From NCBI GenBank assembly GCA_035582835.1, contig JAYKAV010001000.1, positions 2,415,270 to 2,479,269 of the forward strand: 64,000 bases of DNA, written 5' to 3'. The translations under genes were made by a program, and so were the position numbers. Under the pieces are notes generated by a model. The model was not told where the DNA came from and did no database searches. It saw only the letters and a program-made list of their open reading frames with translations. Source of the stretch: Phoebastria nigripes. Lineage: Eukaryota > Chordata > Aves > Procellariiformes > Diomedeidae. Of the stretch, positions 12,716-26,700 are shown one piece after another. Position 1 is the first letter of the stretch, and every line of letters begins with the position of its first letter.

Positions 12716-12916
12716 CTGTTCCCACAGTTGATAATCATTTTCTTTTTCGAAGAGAGATACGTATCCTACGATTAAGAAGCAAATCCAAATCGTAACTCCA
12801 AATAATGTTAGCCATCTCCGAAACAGGGATTCAATACATAAAAGTAAGTACATGACTGCAAATATGACAAGAGCAGCACATACTGCAATAACGAAGGCAA
12901 GATGATAACGTGCTTC
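12716..12916 (-). CDS. ADCY7: ADCY7 coding exon 2, membrane helices 2-3
   Basis: Encodes about residues 58-124. The minus strand reads EARYHLAFVIAVCAALVIFA followed by VMYLLLCIESLFRRWLTLFG and VTIWICFLIVGYVSLFEKEN: two hydrophobic helices separated by the conserved short loop ESLFRRW. It ends DYQLWEQ, which joins VPFFLF of exon 3 exactly as in vertebrate AC7. The acceptor reads GCTTTTGCAG at 12,918/12,917 and the donor CAG|GTATGT at 12,715. The exon is 67 codons, phase 0 at both ends, and intact. Confidence 0.96.
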
Positions 12917-14204
12917 CTGCAAAAGCAAAACAAAGGGTTATATTTGGTCTAAATGTCTCCTTTAGAAAAAATGGAAAATGCATCTATACTGTCCTGGAAA
13001 CAGCTTAGATAGGAACTCAGGTTAGCATGCTTTAAAGCTAAGTAGTCTAGCTGTGGCAGCACTAACACTTTCTGATATTCACACATACAGGTAATATAAT
13101 AAATACTATTATAGATTCCCAGTCTGCCCCAGTTCCACCATTATTATTTCCCAAATTAGTGTTTTAGTATTATTTCCCAAATTAGTGGTTTTGGTTTTGT
13201 CTTTTAAGCTAAGTTCTAACTATACTATATTGTGCAATGCAGATGTACCCGAAGAAATGCATCTAAGGAGTTCAAGCTTTGCTAAAAAGGAGTGTAACAG
13301 CTCTTTTCCTAAGTTTTACAGGAGATGACTTGTAACAGACAAATAGTGTTGCTACTTCTTTCCTTTTTTAAGAAATAAAAGCTAAAAGGGATACAAGTGC
13401 AATTGGTAAGATTAGATTTGTTGCTAAAGAGAGACTTAAAGACACTTTATCATGAAGCACAGTATTTGGAAAGCAGTGTTAGAAGGCAATGAAGGATTAT
13501 AACAGCTTCCTTATTACCTTTTCACAACATTATCTTTAAATCAACTCCCCTTTTTACCAGCTGTCAACTGGGCTGGCTTGAAGAACACCTAATTTCTTTA
13601 TAGGAAATCATATTACGCTACACAAAAAAAAATTCTTTAAGCTGCATCTTTCCTATGCCTATAGGATCCCTGCTCTTTGCTAACTAACTATTGATTCAAC
13701 AGATCACCCCTTGTACTGGGAGATTCCTGTTGTGTTTTTATTACAAAAAAANAAAAAAAAAGGAATGAATATCTACAAATCCATTAAAAAAAAAATCACC
13801 TCAGGAATTCATAACCAATTCGTAACATTTCTTAGATGACTCTAAAAAGAAAATATGAGAAATGCAGGACGTTTTAACTTACGTTCTTGTTCCTTCCTTG
13901 GCCCCTTTACTTACTTACTATCGTAGCTACCATTTAGCATAGGTTATGATTTGTTCATAACATATAGGAAGGAAAGAACAATCCTTACAGTAACTGTGCA
14001 TGTGCCTGACAACACTGTATCCTCTCTTCCCTGTCCCTTCAAAAACATACACACCATTACATACACAATTACTTGATTTCTTTCAACACTGCAACTTTGG
14101 TACCATGTGGCTCAAAAAATTTAGTCAGAAATGTTTTGTGTGCTGGTATAGTGATTCCTCATCATCTTTGAAAACATCGAACATAAAGAAAAAAGTGTAC
14201 TCAC
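12917..14204 (-). other. ADCY7: ADCY7 intron 1 of the coding region
   Basis: A 1.29-kb intron (GTGAGT donor at 14,204/14,203; AG acceptor at 12,918/12,917). It contains a 20-bp exact direct repeat with 26-bp period (13,142-13,161 and 13,168-13,187) and an A-rich stretch with an ambiguous base at 13,752. Nothing coding is recognised. Confidence 0.85.
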
Positions 14205-14375
14205 ATCAGTGACAAAAAAGATTATAATTAGAGTAGTCCAGAAGATGATTGCAATGAAGAGCAGCAATAGCAGGAGTGGATGCTGCTGGCTTGTATAGCA
14301 GTACTTCTCATAGAGCGGGTCTGATATCCTGCAGTCATCATTTTCATTGAAGAAGTATTTACCTTTAGCTGGCAT
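14205..14375 (-). CDS. ADCY7: ADCY7 coding exon 1, N-terminus and first membrane helix
   Basis: First 57 residues of adenylate cyclase type 7, an integral plasma-membrane enzyme that converts ATP to cAMP. By family knowledge AC7 belongs to the Ca-insensitive AC2/4/7 group, activated by Gs-alpha and potentiated by G-beta-gamma and PKC. The sequence opens MPAKGKYFFNENDD, then LYEKYCYTSQQHP, then a Leu/Ile-rich helix (about residues 34-56). The MPAKG..F(L/F)NE start, LYEKY and TSQ(Q)HPLLL are the diagnostic AC7 N-terminus. ATG is at 14,375-14,373, with A at -3. An in-frame TAG at 14,396-14,394 lies 18 nt upstream, so no longer N-terminus is possible without splicing between them. The donor is GAT|GTGAGT. 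Confidence 0.97.
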
Positions 14376-14744
14376 TTTCTCCCAGGTTGGCTGCTATTTC
14401 TCTCAGTTCCCAGTGCACACAGTAAGACACAGCTGAAGCTACTGCTTCAAAGAGAAGTTTTGTCTTTTCGCAGCTGCCTCTGCGATCTTTAGGCACACCG
14501 AGTAACCCACGTTCTCTGATTTTACTTCTCATGAGCATTAACTTCAGATTTCCAATGCAATCAAAAGCCAAAGAGTTAGCCTCCCCAAAACCATGGGCAA
14601 TTCATCATCAGCTCTACGCATGAATCTCTAGATCAACTTGTATTTGTGCAGATAGGAGTTTTTGGCGTGTTTTTTTTTTAATTATTATTTTGCAAGTCTC
14701 TAACTCCTTTCCATAAGCTTGAATCTCACTTCCTGGGATGGACT
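14376..14744 (-). other. ADCY7: Probable 5'-UTR part of the first coding exon (left limit firm, right limit guessed)
   Basis: Bases directly upstream of the ADCY7 ATG. The best-looking minus-strand acceptor is CTGTCTCTCTGCAG with AG at 14,746/14,745, which would start the exon at 14,744. A weaker acceptor-like site lies closer (near 14,440). Which one is used cannot be told from sequence alone. The transcript would contain short upstream ATGs. Confidence 0.35.
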
Positions 14745-17700
14745 CTGCAGAGAGACAGTATTATTAAATTAATGTATTCAGTTAAGTGTACACAGTGTTC
14801 CCCAAGGCAGGGGGAAACGTNCATTCCTTAAACTTCCTATCTGCATGCTCTAACCAGCGAGCAAAAGCTGTTTCTTGCTGGCGGGCTGGAAGCCCAACAG
14901 CCCCGTGCGTGGGCAACACTGCCCAGCAGCCGCAGAGGCAGGGCTCGGGCAGTGCTCGCCAATGGCTGTTCTGCGCACACCACTGCACCTTTCTCTAGCA
15001 ACTGAAACATTGTCATATGAAAAATGTACTAACTTTATTTTGTTTCCTTTTGAGCAAATGACACAGTTTCCATGAGCATGTTGTGTAACTGAATACTAAC
15101 AACTCTTTTGAAGTGATGTGCATGCCTGTGTGTATGTGTATACATATAAAATCTTTAATCACAATACACATTGTTTGTATTCTTTTTCAATACATGCATC
15201 TTAATTTTTAAGAAATCCTTTTTTTTGTTCCGGTCACACTTTAATTAAAAGGCATAGAAAATGAGAAAAGAATACAGCTGTCCAAGCCAAAATTCACTGA
15301 ACTTAAAAAAAAAAAAAAAAGATACTTAACATCTAGTTCTATATATTTCATTCAACTCTAATTAATAGTGTTTCCAAGGCAATAGGTGTGTTCTGTTAAC
15401 AATGAACATTAAGGAATGAACCATATTGTTAATTACTAATGACCAATGTTTTTCAAATAGATTCATGAATATAGTTTACTCAATGCCAAGAGACATAAAA
15501 CAAAAAAAGCAGGGGGATGGGATGGAGGGAACCATGAAAAACAGGATTTCAGAAGAACTCTTATTAAAACTTGATAACAGGACAACAGCTTCTTTGCCCC
15601 TTGACTGCCATCACCATGGTGCCCAAGGCCATTACTCTGGGGAGAAGGAACCCACTAAAAGACTTGTAGAAAAGCCAAATCTAGCCAGTTACTCTCAGGC
15701 AAAATGCTTAACCACACACATGTGTTTCGACTGCATTCACACTACAACCAGAAGTGATGTTAAGGAAAAAGTTTCAGAAGCCATACCGAGTGATTTAGCC
15801 TATGTAACCAGAGCCAAACACTAGCATACTACCCAATTATTAATGACCAAGCAGGCAAAACCAGATATACTGAGACTGGACAAAAAAAAGTGAACTTTTG
15901 CAGCAAAATGAGTAACTATAACTTCTTGCCCAGAGTATATCACAAACTTGGATTAATCACAAAAAGAGAAAAGACCCTACTGCATCACTTTTATTAAGTA
16001 ACACCCAGAATAAACTCACATACGTATTAAAAACTGAAATAAAATTGAAGACATCTTTCAATACATCTTTCCCATGTATAGTTAATGGTACACCTAATAT
16101 CTCACCTGTACTGGTTATTACCGATCTTTTCTTCACAATAAAAGGCCTCCCATTTTTCACCTGAAAAAATTCTTCTGGTATGAATACCATCTGCATGTGC
16201 ATAATAATGCTCTTGCAAAGGTGTGTGAATGCACCCTAGAAATCACTGACACTTAAAGTAAAGGAGAGGCCAAGAAGAAATTGAAATATTCAAATCATGC
16301 CCTAATGCATTTTCCAAGTCATACAGGTGACTGCAGAATTACCTCACTTAAGCATAGGCCAGTTTTTTCTGAAGAGGAAAATATCAGAAGGTGTGCACAG
16401 GGGCAAGTATTTTAATCTGAATTTGTCTTTCAGTAACAAAGACAACTCGCTATAGACAGTGAAAAGGTTACGACTGTCATGCACCAGAGAGGCAGACAAG
16501 TCACTAAACGGCCTGAAGAATTCCTTTACCATGAGGGTGGGGGTGCAGGAATGCACTGCCTGATATGATTCACTATACCTAAGAGACGATAGGCTTGCTG
16601 TCCCAGTTCCCTCTAAAAGTGTATTTTCAGAATAAAAACAATGAAAAAGTTCTTTAATATACTTGCAGAAATACAATTTTGAGGGTAATTTTTATGATAA
16701 TAGGTATTTTGAGAGGCAGATTTATTTTTCCAGTTAGCAGAACCAAATCCATTTTCTAAAAATAACTATTAATTGCTAAGCAGTAATACATTTGCAATTA
16801 TGAAAGACAAGTAATCCTGTTTTGGGCTACTTAATATTGAAATCCAAGAAAAATGACTTCACAGCTTGCTTTCTGTAATTTGTTCTTCTGACTATGTCAA
16901 TGAAAAAACAATACCAGGGACAATCTCTATTCTACAGAACTATACTGTGTGGCTGTGGTTCAGTTATCTAATGTTCAAAAGATGAAAAAGATGTCAAATG
17001 TCAGCTTGGAACTGCCTCTGAATATTATTTAAGAGTTTTACAGGACGCCAAGTTGAAGAGACACGTCTCTAATGGTTTAATCCATTTTAATAAAAAAGAG
17101 ATTGCTACCTTATTGATTTGTTTATTCCTCCGCTGATCTTCGTAGATATGCATTACAAGTAATTATGAATGACTCCTGGGTCATAGCATTTTCTTCTCAA
17201 AACTCTGTTAGGTAAAGAAACCCCCAAACAATACTTTATTAGTTTACCAGGAATCTATAATACACTGTCTAAATGCTACTTCGAGATTAATAATTCAACT
17301 CTGAACTACTTTCAATTTGCATCCCATGTCCCACTCCCACCCCCCTTTTTAAAAAGTACCACAGAGCAACTTGTGCTCCTTCAGTACAAGTTAAATATTT
17401 TTTAAATTACAAATTACTTGCAACACACAAAATTAGCTATTTGAGAATCATGCAATTATGCATTAGTTGAATAAACATATTTTTACATGTGACAAAGGTA
17501 ATGACCTGCCAATCATCATCTTACAATCGAAAACAGAAATATACACACACATATATATATATTAGTACAGGAATTGTATTTCAGCTCCAAAACCACTACA
17601 AACACTTAAACAGCTTTTTGCGCCCCCCCCCCCTTTTTTTTTAACATTACTGGCATTACCTCTTTCTATTAACATACAAGACAAGCTTTTCTTTAAGAAA

Positions 17701-20700
17701 CTTTAATAGACTTAGCTGAAAGTCACCACTTTTTGTCCCCTTCCCCCTTCTCTGAATTTTTCCCAGCAACCTTCTGAAAATGTAGAAGACAGACTTGAGA
17801 GAGAGAAAAAGATTCTGTCTCTCGGATGGCATCACACACTAGTAAAATAATCAATTTAACACACTCCTGTTTACATATTTAAGGATCACATGAGCACTGT
17901 GCACCACAGCATCACTTTTGCTTTTTTTGGTCATTGTTTCTTGGAGATTTGCTGTTCTGACACCACAAGAGAGGTTTAACCCTGAAACAGAAACAGGCCA
18001 CAAAAACCAAACAGCACTCCCAGAAGCACCAGTGGCAAACACACCAAGCCAAATGAGGACTGGATCTGGGCTGCTGCCATGAAACCATGGAGCTCTGATC
18101 ATCAGTTTTTCAGGAAAAAGCCTCATTTCTTTAGAAGCCTTCACTGTGTTCTGAAGAATTAGAAAGGAGAAAGGAACAATTTGTCAACTGGATTAGTATC
18201 TACAAGAAACAACCCCAGCAGTATGGGCTGGAAACTGCGCTGAAAACCTACAGGAATGTCTACCAAAGAAACGAATACGATTTAGTCAGATCTGGGTGAG
18301 CTCCACAGCCATCTGCATGCCAATTAACATGAAAAACATTTGGTCAGATAAAGAAATTTGCCCAATGAATATGTAAGAACAAAGTGGTAGGCATAAAAAA
18401 TTGGACAATAGGATTCCTTCCAGAACATGAATCAGAACAGCTACAGCCTTCCAAATCTACTCTGTTTCAAGCCACTGGGAACAAGGTTGTGTTCAGATTC
18501 AGCAATAGAAATTTATCTAGGTAAGCACTGGGCAAGACCTGGCGCACACGCACAGCCACCTTTCACTTGCAAGCACAAAAGACAACATTTCTATCTTCCA
18601 CAAATCTGGGTATTTCTGACTGCTCTACGCTTTCCTTCCGATAGATAGGAATTTTCAAGCATCGCTAAACTCTCTGGTCTCCTACTGACAAAGCCATAGG
18701 ATTTTGTTACAAAAAAATAGGAAAGCAAACATTTCATTAGGCTACTGGGCTTGCACTGAAGCTCTTTTGTTCTCCTGGGCTAGTTGAAACTGTCCACAGT
18801 CCTGTGTGTCAATACACGACATTTTCTGAAGATTTGGCCTGGACTCAATAGTTGCAAAATAGACACGACTGTACTACAGAGCCTATAGAGACCAAGAGTT
18901 TTAACAAAAACTAACTGAAACATGGTATCATGGGCCACACTAACAAGTCGTATTACAAAAGTCAGAGAAGCCTCTTTCTTTTGCAGTTTGCTCAAGATAA
19001 GTAGCTACAAAAGCAAGTCTCTTCACAAGGAAAACTAATCTGGGAACATGCATCACACAGACCAACCCTTTACTGAGGCAAAGCAGAAAGGTCAGGGCAG
19101 ACGAGGCAAACCAGCTGATGGGGTGAGAACACAATTCCTTGTGCCTCCAAAGCAGCAAGACTTCCCTCATTTCCCATCTCCAGCTTTGTCATAAACAATA
19201 TGCAATGTATCACTAAGTAACAGCCTTCCCCCCACGCGTTTGCATTGCAGGCATATTTTCATAATATATTTTCATAATATGGCTAGTAACTAAACAGAGC
19301 ATTCTTCCTCCCATCTTTTTTCTAAATAGGCAATTACTACTTTCCAAGGCACATCAGCACCGTATTTTACATTCTAATCGCCAACTGTCACCCAAATAAC
19401 TTTGTCAGCACCTCAAATTTCATTCTCTGGTCAGGTGACCATCTGTAAAACAATGTAAATGTTTGCGAGATGGAGGTGAGTTTTGTCTCCCAGCGATTCA
19501 TTCAGCCCTACCTGTGCATGCTCCAACCAGCATAGATGAAGCAAGCACTGAACAGACAGGAAAAATCAAGTCGATTTTTCTATCCATTTGAAATAGAATC
19601 ACATTAAATTCTTGCATTTTGTAAGCCCCTTGAAGCTTCTGGCTGCAAAGCTTTTATTTCTCTGAAACAATACTGAATGGGCAAATGCCATGAAGCTCCA
19701 GGCTTCTCAAGATGCCTCTCAAAATACATTGAGATTAAAAGTTTGGCTTAAGTCCTGGTAATAACTAAAGGGTCTTGCCCCTGTGCCCCAGCTCTTTCGC
19801 CAGCAGTAGTTAATGATCACTATCCAGCAGCTCTTTGTTTCAGTTCCAGCGACCTCTCCTGCTGTCTGGACAACTGCTTCGCCTCCAGAAAGTCCCTAGT
19901 CCCCACCGCCTGCTTGGAGCCAAAGGTAGGAGCCGCTTTTCTACACACATCTGTCCCAATTATCTCTTGGTCACCCACTTTCCATCTAGAGCTCAAGTAA
20001 GTAGCAGAGGCCCATCAGTTTTCCCCCACAACATGCAGGTGCATTTGTTTCAGGCGCACTGCATTGGGCCCCCCCCTTTTTTTTTTTAAAACACTGCAGG
20101 TCACACATCAGCCCAAGGGTGTTGATGCATGGGGTAACTTCAGCACCTTCCTCCCCAGCAATTGTCTGCAAGGAGCAACCCAAGGGCCGAGGGAGGAGGG
20201 AGAAATGGGAGAACATTGAAGGCATCGAGAGAGCAGAGCAGAAAGCCCCTCATCACAGTGACTTCTCTCTTGAACTGTGGCACAAAGAGCATTCTCCCCC
20301 CTGGCAATGCAAGGTTGGGCAACAGAAAGGATGATGTGCTACCCGATACAAAAATCAGACTGATAACAACAAAACAGTTCTTGGGATGGCCCTCCTTTAT
20401 TCTCTGTATTTGCAGAGCATGAACAGTTTTCAGGTGCTAGCTTGGTCACAGGCTGGAGAGTGGATCTGGTAAACCTGCACCCTCCTGCCCACTCTCTCAC
20501 TCACACAACAGGATGCGCAGACGGGCAGTGATCACATCCTTTCTCCCCTCTCTTGGGAGAATTATTTACAGCAGCTACTGACCAAGTTAATGCCTTTCCG
20601 AATGGGATCCAAGTATGTTGCAGTTCTGTTCTTCATTTCAAAACTACTGATGTATTCACAAACACATCCACAGTAACTGCCTGGACAATTTTTAAAGTAT

Positions 20701-23700
20701 TTTTTCACTTAGGTGTTCATTTGCCAAGGACTCAAGTCTTGCTCACCTAAAGCTGTCTGTTTACTAAAAAACAGTCTCACCCATGAAATATTAAAACAAA
20801 CCCTAACAGCAAGAACCAAGTGAAGTGATATACATTGCCTTATTCCTCTCAATAACCGCTGCACAAAAGCAAGTGGAACCAGTTTTTCCATCTTTAACTA
20901 CTACAGAGGGTACAGCTTTGATTTCCATTCCATCTTTTGTTTCACACAAATGACAACAGTGTTTCTGAAATTACTTTAGCAATTTCCATGACAAGAATGA
21001 TTGCTGACCATAATTACCCATTAGCAGATGTTAAAAGGGAATCAGGAACCTATAAACATCCAGCAGAATAATTGAAGGACATTAGTAGATGAATTATGAA
21101 TCTCAGGCAAAAATAATCCCCAGTCTAGTGGACTCCACAACTAATTCAGTCTAGGAAATGAACGTTAGCAATCCAAATGTACTTCATAGCAGTCACCACA
21201 GGAAATACCACTCATGGTTAAAGACAAGACTTCTTCCTTTTACAATTTGCTTTCAAATGCTAGCCTGAAGTCACCTTATCTTTTTCTACTCTTGCAAAAA
21301 TATTAAATGGAGAACAGATGTGTTTTTAATGATCTATCTGCTAGCACTGGTAAATATTACTTGCACAGGTAAGTTTCTTTACAAAGGTAAACTTTTTTTT
21401 ATATTTTGAAGGTTTTCATGTGAAATTTCACCTTCCTTAATTATGTTTAATTTCTGAAGAGCTCCTTCTGCAATACAGAAAAACCTTACTTATGTTTACC
21501 TTCTCTTTTCTTACAAAAAGTGAGCATACCCACTTCAACACATCATCACTCAAAACTGTATTTACATAAAAAACCCAAATCAATACAAAAAAGTAGCCTG
21601 TCATTTGGAAGAAAAATCAGGAGGCAGAAGAAATCCCACCACATGTCAGAACAATCAGGGTAAAATACGACACTACATCACCTAGGCTGTGCCCTTGAAC
21701 ATTGAGAGCCACAGCAATGATAGTGATAAATATACCGCAAAGAAAGTGTTGAAACTGAACTTTTTGTATTCACATTCTTATTTCAGTAGATTGCTGCTTC
21801 TCGCGACATTTGTTCCATAATAGCCTTTAAAATAGGAATAACAAGTTGTGTAATTCGAAAACAGCTTTTCAGTCACTAGCAGAAATGGAAGATGTGAAGT
21901 AACAGAGGCTGTGCTTTCACAAACACCTGAGCCCAACAGCTGGCTCAGACCACCCAAAGGAGGAGGTCTCACCCACTCGGACCCCCCATCCTGTGCCAGC
22001 TGCATGGCCTGCCTGCCCAGGCACCCAGCTCCTGCACCCACTGGGCTCTCTTTGGAGCCTATTCACCAAATACAACAACAGAAAGCTATTTTTGGCAGGT
22101 CACTTCTCTGTCAGGGTGGTGGAGTGCGACAGCTAGCAGAGGTATAGATGAGCTCCAGAGCTGGCCCAGTGTTTGGAAAGGAAAGGCAAAACGCAAGTAG
22201 GAAAGCAAGGGCAGCAGTGAGTTGTTAAATTGACTCATCACTTCTCATGGGTCCACAGCCTAAGAAAAAGAATACCAAGAATATAACTTCTAGAGTTGGG
22301 GGGTTTGCTGCTCATTTTTAAATACCGCTATTATTACAGGATGTGCTTTGAGGAAAGAGATTACAGTCACAGAAAGAAATCTCTATGCTACTGATCCAGG
22401 TAGGACAGAGAAATGGTGACAGAAGATGGCTCAGGAAACCGAAGATTTGTAATTTAGGACTAGCTCACAAACTAAGTTAGCAAAAAAGAAAGAAGAATCC
22501 ATATAACCAGATCGGTGCTACTGAATTACATGGGAGGGTTTACTACTGTTCTAAGGTAGTTTATTGTGCAAACACATGATGGTTCAACCAACAAATCTAT
22601 TAAGCCTCATAATTAACTGCTGGTTCTGGCTCAGCAGGGGCGGGGGGAAAAAAAGGTCCTTTTATAATACTGGTTTTCGTAAGCAGCAAACTGCAGAGTG
22701 TAAAAAGATAGATCACACCAGAAGGGAATTGAGCTATGCTTTGCATCTTTCAAAGTCCAAGGTGTGTGATTATTTCATGATTTCCAGACTCCCTATCACA
22801 TCTTACAGATAGATTTTCTGACTTTAGCTGGTTTAAAATTGAACTTAACACTACAAAAGTCAATATTCCACTTACACTAAGTTTTCAGTGACCTATTTAA
22901 AATTCATGTCTTTGAACACAGCAGCCTCAGAAGCCAGGATAGCTTTTCATTGTGTAATTTCAGTTTAATTATATCAAAAGCAAAATGCTCGTGCAGTTAT
23001 TTATAGCAATAAAACCCGCAATATTAAGCTATATAAACTGCAGAAAAAAAACCCTCAAACACAGAATATTTAACGTGAATACTATGGGGAAAAATAGAGT
23101 TTTCAACTGAAATAGGAATAGGGATGAAGTGTGTGTGTGTAAGCCTCAATAATTTTTACTAGAATACCCCTGATTTTTACAGAAATTAAAATCCCTGATA
23201 TTTTCAGAAGATTTTTTTTTTTTTTTTTGAGGAAAAAAAACATATTACACTAGGTAATATTCAGCCTATACTGAAATTAGCGATAAAAAAAAATAACTTC
23301 AAGAAAGATATGTTTAAACTGTCAAGAGTTATTTTCAGACATTATCATTTAGGATACAGAATTACAAGCATACGGCAAACAAAAGTTCTCAGACTGACAA
23401 ACTTCCTAAGCTCAATATAATTACTTAATTACATCTAGAATGAAATCTCTCTCATTTGTATAGCAATATTTTAAATATGCCTCAACTTTTTATCTCACTA
23501 AAGCAATCAAGAAGCACAGACTGCTGATGTGACAGAGCCAGAGCACAAGGACATAACTTGACCCTTCTAACTATGGCTAGATATGCCAACAGATCTTCAA
23601 AAAAGACCAAAAAAANCCAAAAAAACCCCAAAAAACAACCAAACCTCACTGTGAACAAGAGTGTAATGGGCATCACACATTACTCTTATTTTTTCCCTGT

Positions 23701-26700
23701 CTCAGTTATTTAGGGGGAGTGTTACAGTTCAACATAGAAATGCATCTTTCCCACCTCTAGGGTAAATACTGTATTTGCACAGAACAGGTGCAATCATAAT
23801 ATGGCAAGGGATAAGGGCCATGCTATGGGCGGGAAGAAGATAAAACCTGACCTGAGCAAGACAAGAAATCACTTGCTATTTAGGTTCAGTCCAACTAAAA
23901 CCAGTAAAACAGGGAAGGAGGCTCAAAGATAATAACCTCTCTCTCCTATCTACAAAACTTCTACCTCCTATCTACAATACTTCCACGCTACTGAAGTGAG
24001 TAGAAATACATACGGGCAGCTGAAATTCAACTAATGTACTGACATCAACAACAACAACTTCGATTTCTTCGGCTTTTTTTTTCCCAGTCTCTAATTTTTC
24101 AAATGAACTAACATTGACATGTACACTGAAAACGTGTCACTGAATAGTAGGTAACGGACCTTTAAGGCTGCTCAAAGCATAAATCAGCACTATATTCCTA
24201 CTGTACTCTGTTATCACTACAGAGTTCTATTACAGAACCAAGTATTTTTAAAGTGATTTTGCCAAACATCATAACCAAAATGCAAGAGTAAACCATAATG
24301 TAAGAACAACATCACTTATGTCTGCTGCCAAAGGCCAAAATGGTTGTTTCTATCTGAATTTCTGCTTACTCAACAGTATCATCTGTATCATTCTTCAGAT
24401 TAGTATTCCTCCCGAAGCAATCAGATGCACTGGCAATCTCACTTCGGAAATAAACCTCAGCCCAAGGCCAAGAGATGGACAACGGAAAGAACACAACGGT
24501 GCATCAGTACCTGGAGCAGTGTACTGCAGGGTGATATTACAGTACAAATATTTTTGTTAAGGTATAAAATGCCCTTTAAGAAAGCAAAGCCTTCATACTA
24601 TTTATTAAACAAGGGGGAAGGGAAGGAGACAGATTAAATCCAATCCCCCCTTTACTTAATGACTAGTACTTCAAGAGTAAGTCCTATCAAGTACATGTTT
24701 TTAAAATCTTATTTCTATGTACTCTTTATTACAGGGGAATTTTAATGTTCCCCACACTTCTTCACATGTCAACCATGCAACATTTGTTACACCACCACAT
24801 CCATATTTCACAGCCAAAAAACCCTAAAACTAAAACTTGCAATAAGGAAGTTCCCTTCCTTGGAGGTTAAGTATTAAAAACACCACCAAGGAGACATACC
24901 TACGCTTCTAATAGAAGTGTTGTTTCTACAGTCATACCCTACCTCAGGACACAACAGCAGTCAAACACACTCAATTCTTTTTAAAAAGTTTTCCAAAATG
25001 TAACATTAGGTTTAGGAAAGGTCCTTTGCGGACTCATTCTGAAATAAAACAATGATAATGGGATGCAAACCTCTGAAATCTTGTATTTTCAGTCCCACTT
25101 GTTGGCAACACACACTTCAAAATTGTTAGGAGCTGTATACGTATTTTTCACTGATCCAGACGACATCCCACATGAGCCAAGCATTCATGAGTGCCTGGGT
25201 AAGCTCTCTTGGATCACGGAAAGAGCCAAGCCGTGTAGAAGCAGTGAGAGCTTTCCACAGACAACAAACATGTCTCACGGGATTTTTTTTCCACACTAAG
25301 TTTTGATTGTCTATTAAGATAATGGAATGTCCGAACACAGATCTAATCACTATCATTCTTCTCATTTCATCTCATCTTTCNTCTTAACCATTTTCAAAGC
25401 TTTGCTTGACAGCCAGCCCTACTGTTCCCAACGCCAACAGGCTACTGGAAACCTGCACCATGTAAAGCACTGACTCACCACGGGAAACATGGGTATCTCA
25501 CCTGGCAACAGCCAAAATGAAGCAGACACTTTTAAATTAAGTTCTCCTTAAGCAGCTTAATATCCTTTGGATTTGCTGATACTAAGTCCAGTTAACTAGT
25601 ATTAAAACAGAACTAGTTAATACCAAAAACCTGAAATAACACAGCAAAACTTCAGAATATGGCAAAAGTCACTTTTCTAAAAAGCTATGCAGTTCCTGCC
25701 TCGGAGCAACATGAAGTCCACAGAAGAACTTTCCAAAATAGCGAAGTATGCAGCCACTACCCCAGTGAAGGTTATCGCTGATCAGTATCTAAGCAATCCC
25801 CAGGGCAATCCCCAGCCATTGAGAAAGCACTTTTTACCTGGACTGTAATGCTGAGCTGTGCATAACAGATTACTCCAGGGTTTTATGGTCCTAAATCTTA
25901 CTGAGACTACTGATGAAAAACACATCCTTGTTGTTTGCTTACCGTTACAGGTCACAGAATTCATCGGCAAAAGTTGTATTTCTCCACTTCACTATGGTCT
26001 GTTTGATCATTTTGAAACTCCTGCAGTAGAGTGAGTGCAGCCCACTCAGGTATGATCCTTGACACTAAATCTTTTGACGTATCACACACACCAACCTGCA
26101 ACAAGACAGGGAAACTTTACTCCAAGGACCACTGTAAGCATTAACAACACTTCCATTTCTTCCCCTCGTAGTTCAAGGAAGAAAAAACTACTCAATCTCC
26201 ATCTCCACATATTATGAACCTTTTACCCAGACAATCAATAGAAGAAAAAATACTTAACTATACTGTGGCAAGCTGCAGCTTGAATGTAATTTGATTGAAA
26301 TACTTAATGATAGATGGAAATGTCTGAGAAGAAGGCTGAAGACTGATGAGAGGTATCATCTTTATGCTAACTGATCCCAATGCTTTTCAAGCAAGGCCTG
26401 CATGACAGCAAAGGATACTCTGCTAAAAATAGGAGAAGAATGTTTTACTAACTTTTACAGCATTCTTGATTATGAAAGTCCTAAGTTTTTCAGTAAGTTT
26501 TATTACACACAAGATCACATATCAGCAATTAAAAAAACCACCCCAAGAGGAAAAACTTGAATAAAACAATGCATAATTCAAAACAGCGTAAAATATTGTT
26601 TGGGATTTTCAATCACAGATCAGCGAATATGACAATATGGCAGGAAAACCAGCTAAAAAAAACAAAAACAAAAAAACCCCAAAACATTCCCTCCCTGCAC

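Noticed and set aside
3391..14375. Assignment to ADCY2 or ADCY4 instead of ADCY7
   Set aside because: The C1a core is shared, but the MPAKG..NE N-terminus, [13 protein letters not shown] and DVSLANRM readings fit AC7, and the TENT4B neighbour fits the ADCY7 locus.
15426..15824. 132-codon plus-strand ORF upstream of the ADCY7 coding start
   Set aside because: No recognisable domain or homolog, no CpG or promoter context, and ordinary composition. Treated as chance.
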